A stretch of 64,000 nucleotides of DNA from Botryococcus braunii (GCA_002005505.1 KV908695.1:54037-118036), one strand, 5' to 3'. Positions 1 through 13,192 are shown, counted from the stretch's first letter. Notes: generated from the sequence alone by a model not told the origin. Numbers and translations: made by a program.

Positions 1-1091
1 CCCGGCAGATCCATGTCCACCAGGCTTGAGAACGACTGTGGGCCTCCCTGCCCAGTAAGCTGCAGCCCAACGCTTGCCGCTTGCATGTTTTGATGCAGAG
101 CCTGCAGCTGCCTAGCGGTCCGCAGTCAGTCATGAAGTGGCCCTTTGCCTTGCAGAGTGGCATGTAAGCTCCTCTCTGGGCCTTCTTGCCCTGCCAGGTC
201 CACGCCCCCTGCCACCAAAAGTAGTTGCAGAGGGGCCAGCGGGAGGCTGTTCGTTTGCTGGTAGTGCTGCTCCAACTCCCGGTACTGCTCCCACTCCTGG
301 TGCAGCTCCAGCGCTTGATGACGCTCCAGCTACCCCCCAGAGGGACCAGCCACTGCTGCAGCTGCCATGGCCTGAGGTGTTCCCTCTGCAGGTGGGTCCT
401 TGTACCCACGGCTGGCTGCGGCGCGCAGGATTCTTTGAATCAGCTCCAATGGCGGCTTGTCGGTTGCCATAACCTCCAGGGACTCGAGCCTCAGCACAGG
501 AGGGAGGCCCTTCACCATCAGCTCCCCAACATTGTGGTCCAAGAGGATGAACGCGTTGTTTCTGAGACTTGTAGCCAGATCCATCATTCTGTAGAGGTAG
601 ACCTTGAGTGTCTCCCCTGTCTTGATGCCCTGCTCCATTTCCTTGTACCACTCAAGGTTGATGTCTTGGTTGCTCCCTCCAGTGTGACTGTTCTTCACCC
701 ACGCGATGAAGTCGAACGCTGCTTTGTGGCATGAGATCTGAGAATGCCAGATGACTGGAACTGACTGGATCAGCCACTGCTTGATGGCTGAGTTCTCCAC
801 CGACCCTGGCATTGGCCTCTCCAAAGCCGCTCTGACCCCCTTGGTGTTTGCGCACGCCTCCAAATTTTCATACCAAAATTCAAAATTGCGCCCTCCATCA
901 TCAAGCATGACAGTCATCTTTGGATTAGAGGTATTGGGGATGTAGGCTGCCTTGTCAATCTCCACCTTTGGTTCTGCAGTGGCTGATTGTGTCCCGGTCA
1001 TAGACTGCCCTGGAGTGGCCCCACTGACTTCTCCAGGTTGAGACATTGCTGTTTCACTGCTACTTTCCTTTTCTTTGCCCCTTTTTGTCAT
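1..1091 (-). pseudogene. gag: gag of Copia A1, frameshifted
   Basis: Gag packages the element RNA into virus-like particles. Reading leftwards from an ATG at 1091, the protein matches gag of the copy at 14277 (starts MTKRGKEKESSS versus MTIRGKEKESSS). Two single-base losses relative to that copy break it. A run of seven G is reduced to six at about 332-337, and one T is missing in the first zinc-knuckle cysteine region at about 162. The CCHC box that reads CHFCKAKGHFMTDC in the intact copy is therefore destroyed here. The product would be a truncated Gag lacking its nucleic-acid-binding finger. Sequence continues past position 1, so the pol state is unknown. Confidence 0.85.
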
Positions 1092-1463
1092 ACTATTGTC
1101 ACTTCACCAGCCAAACTTACTCATAAACTTCTGGAATGCAGCAATACCCTACAATTCCCTCCATGTCATGGAAATTTACCAGCCAGTCTTGCACAGTAGT
1201 AGCAGATATGTTCCCCTCAGAAGTTTGCGCCGGAGTCCGGCCCGACTCACTCAGTGCTTCTAGACAACGTCTATGAATGATAAAGCACAGCTAAAACTTC
1301 AATTATGAATTTCCCAGAAAGGTAAACTGTGAGTAAGATAATGGTCCTGGTACACTCGAGTTCCCTTGCGCCGCTGCGCCATGCTCGAGCTCCTTTGTTG
1401 ACGCTTACGTCTGACCCATCCGTAGACGACCTTCACTCCTGCTTTTACTTGGCTCAGCTGGAA

Positions 1464-1481
1464 GGGCGTGGGCCCATAACC
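1464..1481 (-). promoter_or_regulatory. Primer-binding site of A1 (half initiator tRNA-Met)
   Basis: Directly after the LTR, the minus strand reads GGTTATGGGCCCAC and onward. This is the complement of the anticodon arm of eukaryotic initiator tRNA-Met (GTGGGCCCATAACC), not of a tRNA 3' CCA end. Priming by a 5' half of initiator tRNA is established for Drosophila copia. The LTR end carries the inverse sequence, so the junction can form a 10-bp hairpin (1472-1481 with 1489-1498). Confidence 0.75.
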
Positions 1482-2175
1482 TGTGAAAGGTTATGGGCAA
1501 TCGGCTTTCCCTGTACAAAGCAGACAGGTCGTCAATAGACGAAGTTACTCCAGCTACAGTCCGTACGACTGTCTGCTGAGTGCCACACACAACTGTCGGA
1601 CAAGACTAGCATCTGGTGATGCCCAGCATCTTTCACAACCAGTTCCGTTACATCATTATCTTGTACACAAGCACCGATCAAGCAATCACTAGATAAGGCT
1701 CTAGACGGCTACGTTCAAGTACATGCCTATACTCCCTGAAGTCACTGTCCCTTATCTGTTTGAGTGACTACAGGGTACACTAAGCTTGTTCACTCTCACA
1801 ATAGCAACAATGATACAACACACACTGCCGCACCGTACCTGTACAAAGCAGACAGGTCGTCAATAGACGAAGTTACTCCAGCTACAGTCCGTACGACTGT
1901 CTGCTGAGTGCCACACACAACTGTCGGACAAGACTAGCATCTGGTGATGCCCAGCATCTTTCACAACCAGTTGGTATTCACTCCGGTGGGGCAGCCTTAA
2001 GAGTTCATCCGACAAACGTGTGATCTAGATAGGATTGTACCTTATGTTCGAAAACGTCCAGAATCTGCCGTGTCTCAAGGTACCTTATGTTCTCAATGGA
2101 CCCATATCCTAATAGTGCACACATGAAGATCACTTAAAGCACAAGGCATTCAATAATAATGTTCAGAACTCAACA
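1482..2175 (-). repeat. 5' LTR of Copia A1 (694 bp)
   Basis: On the minus strand it starts TGTTGAGTTCTG at 2175 and ends TTTCACA at 1482, the same length and ends as the two LTRs of the full copy. A roughly 135-bp block is present twice inside it (around 1510-1644 and 1838-1972), as in the other A LTRs. As a 5' LTR it should hold the promoter and transcript start of A1; no core promoter motif is claimed. Confidence 0.9.
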
Positions 2176-2710
2176 GACAGCAGTATATCAAGCAGTCCTT
2201 CAATACAGAGCAAACACTATTCAGCTTGGAGCTCGAAGCCCAGATGCATTCCACACCCCATCGACTGGCAAGCTTGCTCGCGATCTGGCGTTTCTATGCC
2301 TTCTGATCGTAACCGGCGGTAACGGTACAGTTCCTTTCGAGAGGCTGCACCGTACTGCATGGCCACATAAACAACCCTGACTTGGCCCTATGCCAACGTG
2401 TAGTTCTATAGCTGCACCAGGGATCTCATACTTATACACTTGTACACACTCAATGGAGTCTTTACCTTGTGACCTTACCGTCACTAGTACAAGACCTGTA
2501 CTGCATGGAGGTCACTATATGATCAACCTAACTGAACATAATACATTACCCTTTGACACGCAATCAGGCGCATCTTCTTACTTGTACTCCACACGTGGAG
2601 ATATTCAAGTTATACAATGTTTCCTAAAACCACTTGATAAACTGATAGCGCCCCTGTGTCTAGTACGTTTGCCATCACGTATCTATACGTACCTATCAGT
2701 TTATACAACA
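2176..2710 (-). repeat. Partial 3' LTR of Copia B2 (inferred)
   Basis: The minus strand begins TGTTGTATAAACTG at 2710, resembling the TGTTGTATTGG start of the B LTR, directly after pol. No protein similarity is seen in this stretch. The last pol codons, the stop and the polypurine tract that B has between pol and LTR are missing, so a small deletion joined pol to the LTR. The LTR end is lost to the A1 insertion. The rest of the sequence is too divergent from B to align by eye, so the LTR call rests on position and its first bases. Confidence 0.5.
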
Positions 2711-5317
<2,607 letters not shown>

Positions 5318-5481
5318 TGTAACGACCGGGATTCGTACCCGGGACTGCGAGGTCCCTCGGAGGAATCCTACCAACTAGGCCGGGTGTGCCACGTGCCTAA
5401 AAGGTACGATCGGTGTTTATCGGCATTGCTCAGCGGTTAAGTAGGGCTCCGACTATCGGACATCGCCCGATAGTCGTTACA
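5318..5481 (-). repeat. Short LTR-like repeat with a tRNA-like segment (164 bp)
   Basis: Minus strand starts TGTAACGAC at 5481 and ends GTCGTTACA at 5318, perfect 9-bp inverted ends. It is preceded on the minus strand by a polypurine tract (AGAGGGGGAGAAA, 5482-5494), as expected of a Gypsy 3' LTR. The last 75 bp resemble a tRNA: an A-box-like GGCCTAGTTGGT and a B-box-like GGTACGAATCC with a T-arm palindrome CCGGG/CCCGG. The acceptor ends do not pair, so this is not a functional tRNA gene. No second copy of this LTR is in the window. Confidence 0.65.
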
Positions 5482-5758
5482 TTTCTCCCCCTCTTAGACC
5501 ACAATCGTCCTCGATTGTGCCTGGGAACGGAGAATTGGTGGATGGTCCACGTGCCCATACACGTGGGTGGTGGTTGGTGAGTGAGCCCATGGATAAGGAC
5601 TGTCCGTTACGGACGGTCCGTTGGAAGATTGCGTCCGGATGTTACGGCCTGGAATCCCAATGGGATTATCCCATCCCCCTTGTGGGCAGGCGCGTCGCAC
5701 CGCGTGATCGCAACGCGAGAGGAAAATGGGTTTCCTGCTCGCCGATACCAAAAACAAA
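5482..5758 (-). other. Short non-coding interval between two LTRs
   Basis: Bounded by a polypurine tract (5482-5494) on one side and a primer-binding site (5740-5751) on the other, this 277-bp stretch has the minimal signals of an LTR-retrotransposon interior but no coding capacity. It contains several short inverted repeats, such as those around ACAATCG/CGATTGT at 5500-5518 and TCCGTTACGGA near 5602-5612. It may be a miniature (TRIM-like) interior or what is left after a large deletion. Confidence 0.5.
5740..5751 (-). promoter_or_regulatory. Primer-binding site TGGTATCGGCGA
   Basis: Minus-strand TGGTATCGGCGA lies 7 nt inside the LTR at 5759-5928. The same 12-mer follows the 5' LTRs of G1, G2, C and D. 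It would pair with a tRNA ending TCGCCGATACCA. Its place here means the LTR to its right served as a 5' LTR for an interior lying to the left. Confidence 0.7.
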
Positions 5759-5928
5759 TGTAATGATCTAGGAAATTCACGAAGACAAAGGCTAGATGCA
5801 AGATCTAAGACAAAGGCTCGTGTGAGAATGACCTCACACAGGTGCATACCGAGTCGTATGCACCCTCGTGGTCGAAGACCACGTGAGACCCGTATCCGAC
5901 GGGTGGACGTATCCGGAAGTACGTTACA
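5759..5928 (-). repeat. 3' LTR of Gypsy G3, also positioned as a 5' LTR (170 bp)
   Basis: Minus strand starts TGTAACGTAC at 5928 and ends ATCATTACA at 5759. A polypurine tract (AGAGGGGGAGAAA) at 5929-5941 marks it as the 3' LTR of G3 to its right. A primer-binding site on its other side makes it at the same time the 5' LTR of the 5482-5758 interval. A 28-bp hairpin-forming block at 5818-5845 is shared exactly with the otherwise different G4 LTR (51563-51590). Confidence 0.75.
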
Positions 5929-6320
5929 TTTCTCCCCCTCTTAGCTAGCCGAGCTCCTGGGAGGCTAACAAAGGGTGAGTGTGGAAGGCTCACTGCAACA
6001 CATCCACAAGATGGTGAGCTGATGAGCGACGACCCGAAGACACCAAGCCCGAGGACTTGGGTTCGAACTTGCCTTGGGTGTACTGAGTAATAAGCCCGCA
6101 GTGAACGGGGTAACGTCGGCCACAGGCCAAACGCCACTGATTCGAAGAGCTAAGTCACTACAGCAGTAAGACACAGCATATGCTGGGACCCGAGGGAGTG
6201 GGCGTAGGAAGGCTACCACTTGACCTGCAAGTCGGAAGGATACTCGGTGCACTCGAGTATGCGGCTAAATAACCACGACCCTCCCGCAGGCGCGGGGGCT
6301 CAAGGCCGCTGATGAACCTC

Positions 6321-7724
6321 CTATGTCGGTGCGTTGCGACCGACTGTGTCCCAGTACCTCTTGAGCACTTCAGGAGCATTGGTCAAATTCCCTTGTGGTT
6401 CCCAAGTATTGTGTTCCGGAGAGTGACCTGTCCACTGGACGAGGTAGTCGTACTTGGCGGGATTTCGAGAATTGACACGACGGTGGGCTACGATGGAGTC
6501 CACCTCGTATTCCTCTTCTCCAAGGAGAAGTTCCGCTGGAGGCGGTGGTTGAACTGATCCATCCCTACGGTAGGGTTCCAACTTGGATACATGAAAGACA
6601 TCATGTATTCTCCAGCGTGCAGGCAGAACTAGCTCATAAGCTTGTTTGCCAATGCGCTTGTGGACTTGGAATGGACCTACCCAGCGAGGGAGGAGTTTTG
6701 GAGTGCCTTGCTTAAAACGTAGGTCCTTGGAGGACAGAAGGACCCAATCCCCTGGTGAGAACTGGAGATCCCTACGTTTTGTGTTGGCTGCCTGTGCCTG
6801 TCGGTTGGTGGCTACTCGGTGTACCATCCGAGCTTCATTGATCAAACGCTGCATGCGCTGAACGAAGCCGGCTGCGCTCGGAACCCGTAGGTTGGGTAGG
6901 AGCGTGGCTGGGAGGTATGGATGATGCCCGTAGTTGAGCATGAATGGAGTAGTTCCTGTGCTCTCATGGTCTGCGTTGTTGATAGCAAACTCGGCGCAGG
7001 ACAACTTGGTGTCCCAGTCAGTTTGGCTGGACGACACGTACATGCGTAGCATGTCTTCCAGTACCCGGTTGGTCCTTTCTGTCTGACCATCCGTTTGAGG
7101 GTGGTAGGCAGTGGACATGGCCTGTTTGGTACCGAGTATCTCGCACAAAGCCTTGGTGAAGTGGCTGGTGAAGAGTGGATCTCTGTCAGACACTATCACT
7201 TGGGGGACCCCATGCAACTTCCATACGTTGTCAACGTACAGGCGTGCCGTTTGCTCCGCTGTCGCTCGCGACGTGGTTGGCACCAGATGGACCATCTTGG
7301 AGAGTTTGTCCACGATGACGAAGATGGTATCGTGGCCGCGCTCTGTGGACGGTAGTTGCGTGATGAAGTCCATCGTGACTGTATGCCAAGGAGCCAAGGG
7401 TAAGCCCAGAGGTTGCAGGAGACCAGCTGGTTTGAGGTTCCTGGCTTTGTTCTTTTGGCACAGATGGCATGTGGTGACATACCTCTCCACTTCCTGAGTC
7501 ATAGAAGGCCACCAGTAATGGCGGGTTATGAGCTTCAGGGTCTTCCGAACACCTTGGTGTCCAGCGTATGGGCTGTCATGCATTTCCTTAAGGAGAAGGG
7601 TTCGCAACCCAAATGCATCGGGTATGGCAACTTTGCCGTCGTGTAGGAAGAGACCCTCGTGTGGGAGGAGACCCTTCAAGTTGTCAGCATCCTTGAACCA
7701 TGGGTCCACAGAATAACCTTGCAC
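6321..7724 (-). pseudogene. pol: G3 integrase with chromodomain
   Basis: This is the C-terminal part of the G3 polyprotein, 467 codons open. The zinc-binding HHCC region (HYWWPSM, CHLCQKNKAR) is followed by the catalytic core (MDFITQLP with the first Asp, VSDRDPLFTSHF with the second, AYHPQTDGQTERTNR with the Glu). Next come the GPFQV/HDVFHVS C-terminal segment and, at the end, a chromodomain (EYEVDSIVAHRR, YLVQWTGHSPEHNTWEP). Chromodomains in such elements are known to bind histone marks and steer integration. This segment has no internal stop, but the upstream frame is broken, so it is a pseudogene as part of the polyprotein. Confidence 0.88.
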
Positions 7725-7757
7725 GAACTTGTCTTTCCATGACAGGTTCGTGGGCTC

Positions 7758-9072
7758 TCATCCCCCTGAAGTCACACCGGAACGGAGGACGGCAGATAGG
7801 GATGGACTCGGTAGACAGGGAGAGTCAGGGGGTGCTAAGACCCCAGATGCCACAATGGCATTGACAAAGCCACACGGTGGAGTGTAGTCACTGCCGAGGG
7901 CAGGGTGACGACTGAGGGCATCAACTCCACATTGGACTTGCCAGCAACGTGATCCCAACGGAAGTGGAACCTGGAAAGGAACTCAGCCCAACGTGTTTGA
8001 CGTCGGCTAAGGGTAGGAAGCGAGTCCAGGTAGGTGATGGCTTTGTGGTCTGTGACGACCCGGAACTGAGGAGCACCTTCAAGGTAGCAGCGCCAGACAG
8101 TGAGGGCGTGCACCACAGCCAGGAGCTCTTGTTCCCCAGTGGCATAGTTGATTTCCGCAGGTGTAAGACCTCGGCTTTCGACGGCCACCGGACGACCATT
8201 TTGATAGAGCACGGCCCCGAGCCCATGAAGGGAGGCATCAGTGTGCACTTCAAATGGTTGAGAGAAATCAGGGAAAGCTAGGCAGGGAGCAGTGGTCAAG
8301 GCCTGCTTGATGGCTTGGAAAGCAGCAGCGCAAGCAGGAGACCAGACCCAAGCCACACCTTTACGAGAAAGGCGGTGGAGAGGGGAAGCCAGCATCGCAA
8401 AGTTACGAATGAACTTGCGGAAAGTAGGTGGCTAAGCCCAGGAAGGACCGTAGGTGACTGAGATTCCTAGGAGTAGGAAAATCAGCTACGGCAGCTGTCT
8501 TACGGGGATCCACTTTGATTCCATCCGCAGAAACCACATGACCCAAGTACGTGACTTCGGGCTGGGCGAAGGAGCATTTCTTTGAGATTGGCATAGAGCT
8601 GATGCTCTCGCAAAAGGTCCAGAACCTTTTGCAGGTGTTCACGATGCTCCTCAAGGGTTTTACTATAGATGAGGATATCATCCAAGTAAACCAAGACAAA
8701 CTTGTGGAGGTATGGGCGGAAGATTGTATTCATAGCAGTTTGGAAAGTGGCTGGTGCACTGGTGAGACCGAAGGGTAAGACTTTCCATTGATACAAGCCC
8801 ATAGGAGTCCTGAAAGCAGTTTTCGGAACATCCTCCTCAGTGATCCGGATCTGGTGGTACCCAGAGGTGAGATCCAGACTGGTGAAGACAGTGGAGCCTT
8901 GGAGTTGGTCAAGAGTATCATCTATGCGTGGCATAGGGTACTTGTTCTTGACAGTGAGTTTGTTAAGTGCGCGATAGTCGATGACCATGCGCAAGCTCCC
9001 GTCTTTCTTTTGGACAAAGAGGATAGGTGCTCCATATGGTGACGTGGAGGGCTCTATGGATCCCTTTTCCAA
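7758..9072 (-). pseudogene. pol: G3 reverse transcriptase and RNase H, frameshifted
   Basis: Reverse transcriptase motifs run from 9072 downward: [48 protein letters not shown] and the catalytic YLDD ([12 protein letters not shown]). A frameshift follows LYANLK at about 8560; the next frame (8699-8403) continues [28 protein letters not shown] second break near 8400 leads into RNase H at 8395-7835 (TDASLHGLGAVLYQNGRPVA, TGEQELLAVVHAL, TDHKAITYL). A third break lies at about 7930. Domain order is typical of Gypsy; the protein is not translatable as one piece. Confidence 0.87.
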
Positions 9073-9084
9073 AAGCAGTTTGGT

Positions 9085-10537
9085 CTATCTCTCGGCTTCA
9101 AGGAATTCAGCGCGAGAGAGACGGTAGAGTGGTCGAGAAGGAGGTTTGCCATGTGGGTCAGTCAGAGGGATTGTGTGCGAGATTCCAGGACGGTCTGGGG
9201 GTAATCCAGGTACCTCGTCCGGAAAAACATCAGCATACCCCTTGAGTATATCATCGACCAGAGATGGTCCAGACATGGCAGACTCGTCGACTTTGGTAAC
9301 AGTGGAAAGGAAAGACTTACATCCTGAACGGACTAAGCGTTTAGCCTTCACTGCAGAGATGACCAACACCTTAGTATCCTGACACCAGCTGCCAGGGCAA
9401 GGCTTGTCCAAAGGTGCACACCGTAAAACAAATGGCTTTGCTTTGTTCGTGTAACCTCTGATGGTCAGCTCATCGAAGTCCAACTGAGCACGACAACGAC
9501 GTAACCACGGGTTGCCCAGGATGGGAGTCCAATCCATAGCTAAGTCTAACACAACACAAGGAACCCTTGTGAAACGTTGACCCTGGACGGTAACGGACAC
9601 TGTGACTTGGCCCATATGGTTGACGCGCGTCCCATTGGCTAGTTGTAGCTGTGGGTGCACATTTCCCCGTGGGGACACCTCCAATGCATGCTTCTTCGCG
9701 ACGCTTGTCCGCACGTGAACCACCCTCCTTGCGGTGGTCAGTGTGAGAGCCCCCTGCAAGGACAGTGAGAAGATCCTCAGCTTCCTTGGCAGCCTTGACT
9801 ACCACGTCAAGGTGCTCGAACTCATCCTTGGCCATGGCATCCCTCATGACCAACTGGTAGACAGCTGGCTTGAGACCATTGCGAAAAGCTGAGCAAGCCT
9901 CTGGCCCCGAGATGGGGTGTTGAACTGCCTCTACCATGATTGCCCTGAAAGCTGCATGATAGGAAGCAACAGAGTGAATGTGTCGTAAGCGTGCGAGACG
10001 AACTCGAACAGTGTGTTCGACCTTACCCTCCACAAACTGAGCAAGCATTTCAGTTTTGAAGGTGGAAAAGTCCCTAGGATCACGTCCCCGCTGACTGAGA
10101 GACTTTTTCATAAAGGCCCATTGCTCGGCTGCACGTCCCGACAAGCAAAGTGAAGCATTTGCGACTAAGTCACCTGGTGCAATGTGCATGAGAGAGGCAT
10201 AGTCGTCAAATTGCTCAAACCAGGTGGTGACCTTGGTACCTTCCTTGGACCCATCGAATTTGGGTGGGGGAACACGAATAGGCTTGGAAGGGAAGGAACT
10301 CCGATTGATTTGGTCGTAATCGAGGGGGAATTCCGGATTCAGAGGAAGCTCGGTAGTCGGGTTAAGCGGAGGCGTACCCTTGAGCAACAAGTCGCGGAGC
10401 TCCGAGAGGGAGCCCTTCATGGATCGGACGTCGCCCTCGACTACCGTAAGCCGGGCATTGGTTTCTTCACGATGGGCTTCAAGCGCCACCGTGAGGTCCC
10501 CTGCGTAGGAGGGAATTGGCCCCTCCAAGTCACGCAA
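9085..10537 (-). pseudogene. gag: G3 gag fused to a protease remnant
   Basis: Gag capsid region reads from 10537 (KFDGSKEGTKVTTWFEQFDDY, SLCLSGRAAEQWAFMKKSL, FVEGKVEHTVRVRLARLR). The expected CCHC zinc knuckle and the protease Asp-Ser-Gly are not present. Reading passes from the Gag C-terminus (ADKRREEACIGG) with a frame change into the distal part of the protease (QLQLANGTRVNHMGQ, ILGNPWLRRCRAQLDF) and the linker to reverse transcriptase (LPPDRPGISHTIPL). An in-frame TAG at about 9085 (after FLEAER) separates it from the reverse transcriptase. A deletion of roughly the zinc knuckle plus protease active site is inferred. Confidence 0.8.
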
Positions 10538-10632
10538 CAGAAACTTATAATCCCAATAAGAGTTCGTTGCGGACTGGAGGTCCCTTATGGCAATTTGATA
10601 GGCGGCAAACGCTGTGTTTGCGCCAAAGGCCG
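10538..10632 (-). other. Remnant of the G3 5' region
   Basis: Short stretch upstream of G3 gag with no primer-binding site or LTR recognisable before G1 starts at 10633. It may be gag N-terminus or leader sequence left after truncation. Confidence 0.4.
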
Positions 10633-11500
10633 TGTAGTATAGCTTAGCGGAAGAGGTTTAGGAATCAGACAATTTGTGGTGTGCTTGGAAAGAGTGTTAC
10701 ATGATTGATTCACAGGCTCGAACTTAATCCCATCCAGGGTCGGATGTACACCGTACTGCCACGGACGTATAGTCGGGCAGCCGAGCGACTACCTGAGCGA
10801 AGTTGTACCGTGAATCTAGATCACATGGCAAGTCATAGAGCAATGCCAAGGACCATACTAGAGCATTATACCCTAGGAAATGCTACATGCCCTCCCCCTT
10901 GGCATAAGCTATGAGATGGTGTTTATGGCAATGGGGCCACAAACGTAAGACAGGGGTGTCACGAACCCTGCTTACTGTAACTATAGATAATCACACCTCC
11001 TATAGTTACCAAACCAGCAAGTCAGAGGATGAAGTCCACAAAGCAATTTAGCACGACACAGACGAGGGACTCATCTGCTCAATGCTCGAATACCTTAACA
11101 TTCTAAGGACTATCGTCTGCAAGGCGGATCCTCTAACTTAGGGGACGAACTCTCTAGACAGCACTCACACCAGTGATGAAACAATTAGGTTGAGTCATTA
11201 GACTAGCACTTGTCCAAACCTTAGGTCCAGTTACCCTGCACTGCAGTGTAACCTTCGCTTGAGGTGGCTTTCCAGCACAGGCATAGGGCATATTGTTTAG
11301 AGCAGCAAGCCATACACAGCTAACTACCACATAGTGTATCTCATGGGTAAGATACTAAAGCAAGTCATGCAGACACGGAACTACAATTTGCAGCTACACT
11401 GCCACAGCAAGTGCATCACAAAATGGAACCGTGGGTCAAGGAAACATAACCCATGCAAAGCATATGAACAAGAGACATGCATGCAAGTCCCAATTCATGA
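10633..11500 (-). repeat. 3' LTR of G1 (inner boundary approximate)
   Basis: The LTR end (minus strand ...CTATACTACA at 10633) and the next 81 bp match the end of the 5' LTR at 36429-36496 plus 41432-41445, continuing TGTTACATGATTG here versus TGTTACATGAGTG there. The LTR must extend further right, but the other copy is cut off by Copia C, so the inner limit is only placed near the purine-rich tracts at about 11503-11540. No gene is seen in 10702-11642. This copy is the empty-site counterpart for transposon T. Confidence 0.65.
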
Positions 11501-11642
11501 TCCCTCTCCCTCCCAGACCCTTCCACCCTCCCTCCCTCTCAGATCCAAGCTGGCTGGCGAAGTCCAAGGGTCATCAGCCGCAAATGGCTGGAAAAGTCTC
11601 AAGGCCACAAGTGGCTCAACAAGGGATGCCCGCAACTGGGAC

Positions 11643-13192
11643 TTAAGAAAGGACTGGGGCAGCTGCCACGTCGTCTGCCAAGTGGCGAACATGGGCAAGG
11701 GGCTCCCAAGTGTTCTCAGTCTCATCATAGCCCATCCATTTGACCAAGTACCGCCAAGACTTTCCAACTCTCTTTTTAGCAATGATGGCCTCAACTTCAT
11801 AAACGCCGCCACGCTTATCTGCATACAAAGGAGGTGGTGAAGTAACAGTCACTGGTACAGATGAAGACACATAAGGTTTCAGCTGGGAAACATGAAACAC
11901 AGGATGAATGTTCACAGTCTCAGGCAAGATAAGTCTAAAAGCACGAATACCAACTGCTGCAGCAATAGTAAAGGGCCCAAAATACTTAGCTGATAGTTTT
12001 GACGAGAGCCCAGGTGAAAGCTGGTTCTTCCTTGCAGCCAGCAACACCTGGTCCCCCACCTTGAAAGGGTGGTCTCGTCTCTTTCTATCTGCATAAGACT
12101 TCTGCCGTTGCTGTGCAGAGGCAAGATTAGACTTGGCACTTTTCAAGGCAGTCTGCAGCCCCTCAACCCACTCAAACACAGCATGATTTGCAGAACGTGA
12201 AGGAACAGCAGAAGACAAGGGAGTAAGGGGATGGCGCCCGTGATTCAGGAAGAAGGGTGTCTGCAGTGTGGAAGCCTGGAGAGAGTTATTGTAAGCAAAC
12301 TCCACCATGCTTAAATACTTGCACCAGTCATCCTGTCTCGGCCCCACAAACCCTCTTAACATGTCTTCCATGGTCCGATTCATTCTCTCTGTCTGCCCGT
12401 CTGTCTGAGGGTGGTAAGCAGTAGACATAGCAATCTCAGTACCCAATAATTTAACAAAGGCCTTCCAAAAATGGCTAGTGAACCTCAGATCTCTATCACT
12501 CACAATGGAGGTAGGCATTCCAAATCTCACAAAGACCCTGTCTATAAACAGTTGTGCAAGTTGAGGTGCAGTGATGGTTTTAGTGCATGCAGCCAAGACA
12601 CACAACTTAGAAAACCTATCCACAAATACCACAATAGAATCAAACCCACAACAGACAGGTAAATCAGTCACTAAATCAAGGGAAACGCTCTGCCAAGGTC
12701 CATCTGGAATGGGCAGTGGCTGAAGCAAACCATAAGGTACGGCTCCAGTTCCTTTAGTGCGCTGGCAGGTGTCACAAGACCTGCAAAAGTCCCTGACTGA
12801 TGAGCTGAGACGTGGCCACCAAAACTCCCTGCACACTAGCTCATACATCTTGTTAATACCAAGATGGCCAGAAAAGGGTGTGGTATGGCACTCTCTCAGC
12901 ACCTTCTCTCTCAATGCATCAGGTACATAGACCTTCCCTGATTGCACAGAATAAGGTACAGAGTCCCTCAATACCAAAACACCTTCATCCACAAGTTTAG
13001 CAACTGTGGGATCAGAAACACAAAGCAAGGCAATCTCTTATAGGAGAGAAGAGACAGCAACAGAGGAGACATGCATCACTGCATGATCAACACGCCTAGA
13101 CAAAGCATCTGCAACCACATTATCAGTGCCTTTAACATACTTTATATCAGGCATAAACCTCATAATCTCAGTGAGCCAACGTTCCTGCCTAC
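11643..13192 (-). pseudogene. pol: G1 integrase with chromodomain
   Basis: From about 13192 leftwards the frame holds the end of RNase H (VADALSRRVDHAV), an in-frame TAA at 13038-13040, and then an open 461-codon integrase. Its zinc-binding motif includes HLGINKMYELVCREFWWPRL and CDTCQRTKG. The catalytic core has LDLVTDLPV, VSDRDLRFTSHFW and AYHPQTDGQTERMNR. The C-terminus includes PVFHVSQLKPY, and the end is a chromodomain (YEVEAIIAKKRVGKSWRYLV, KWMGYDETENTWEP). All catalytic residues of the DDE core are visible. Function would be integration of the G1 cDNA, but the stop and the insertions disable it here. Confidence 0.87.

Larger units (their letters stand above)
1..2175 (-). mobile_element. 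Copia family A, 5' part of a minus-strand copy (A1)
   Basis: This is the left-truncated (by the window edge) 5' portion of a Copia retrotransposon on the minus strand. It consists of a 5' LTR at 1482-2175, a primer-binding site just inside it, a leader, and gag running off the window. It is nearly identical to the full-length copy at 13193-20208, so it belongs to the same recently active family. It interrupts what looks like the 3' LTR of the decayed Copia B2 to its right. Its target duplication cannot be checked because the other end lies outside the window. Confidence 0.9.
5759..10632 (-). mobile_element. Gypsy G3, chromodomain-bearing, 5'-truncated
   Basis: Minus-strand Ty3/Gypsy chromovirus: 3' LTR, about 375 bp of 3' untranslated sequence (5945-6320, nothing coding seen), integrase with chromodomain, RNase H, reverse transcriptase, a protease remnant and gag. 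The 5' LTR and primer site are missing where G1 begins at 10633. It appears to have inserted into Copia B2. Stops and frameshifts show it is inactive. It is a close relative of G4 at 51537-56408. Confidence 0.85.

Noticed and set aside
5330..5405. A functional tRNA gene on the minus strand
   Set aside because: A-box- and B-box-like sequences exist but acceptor ends do not pair and the sequence is part of an LTR.
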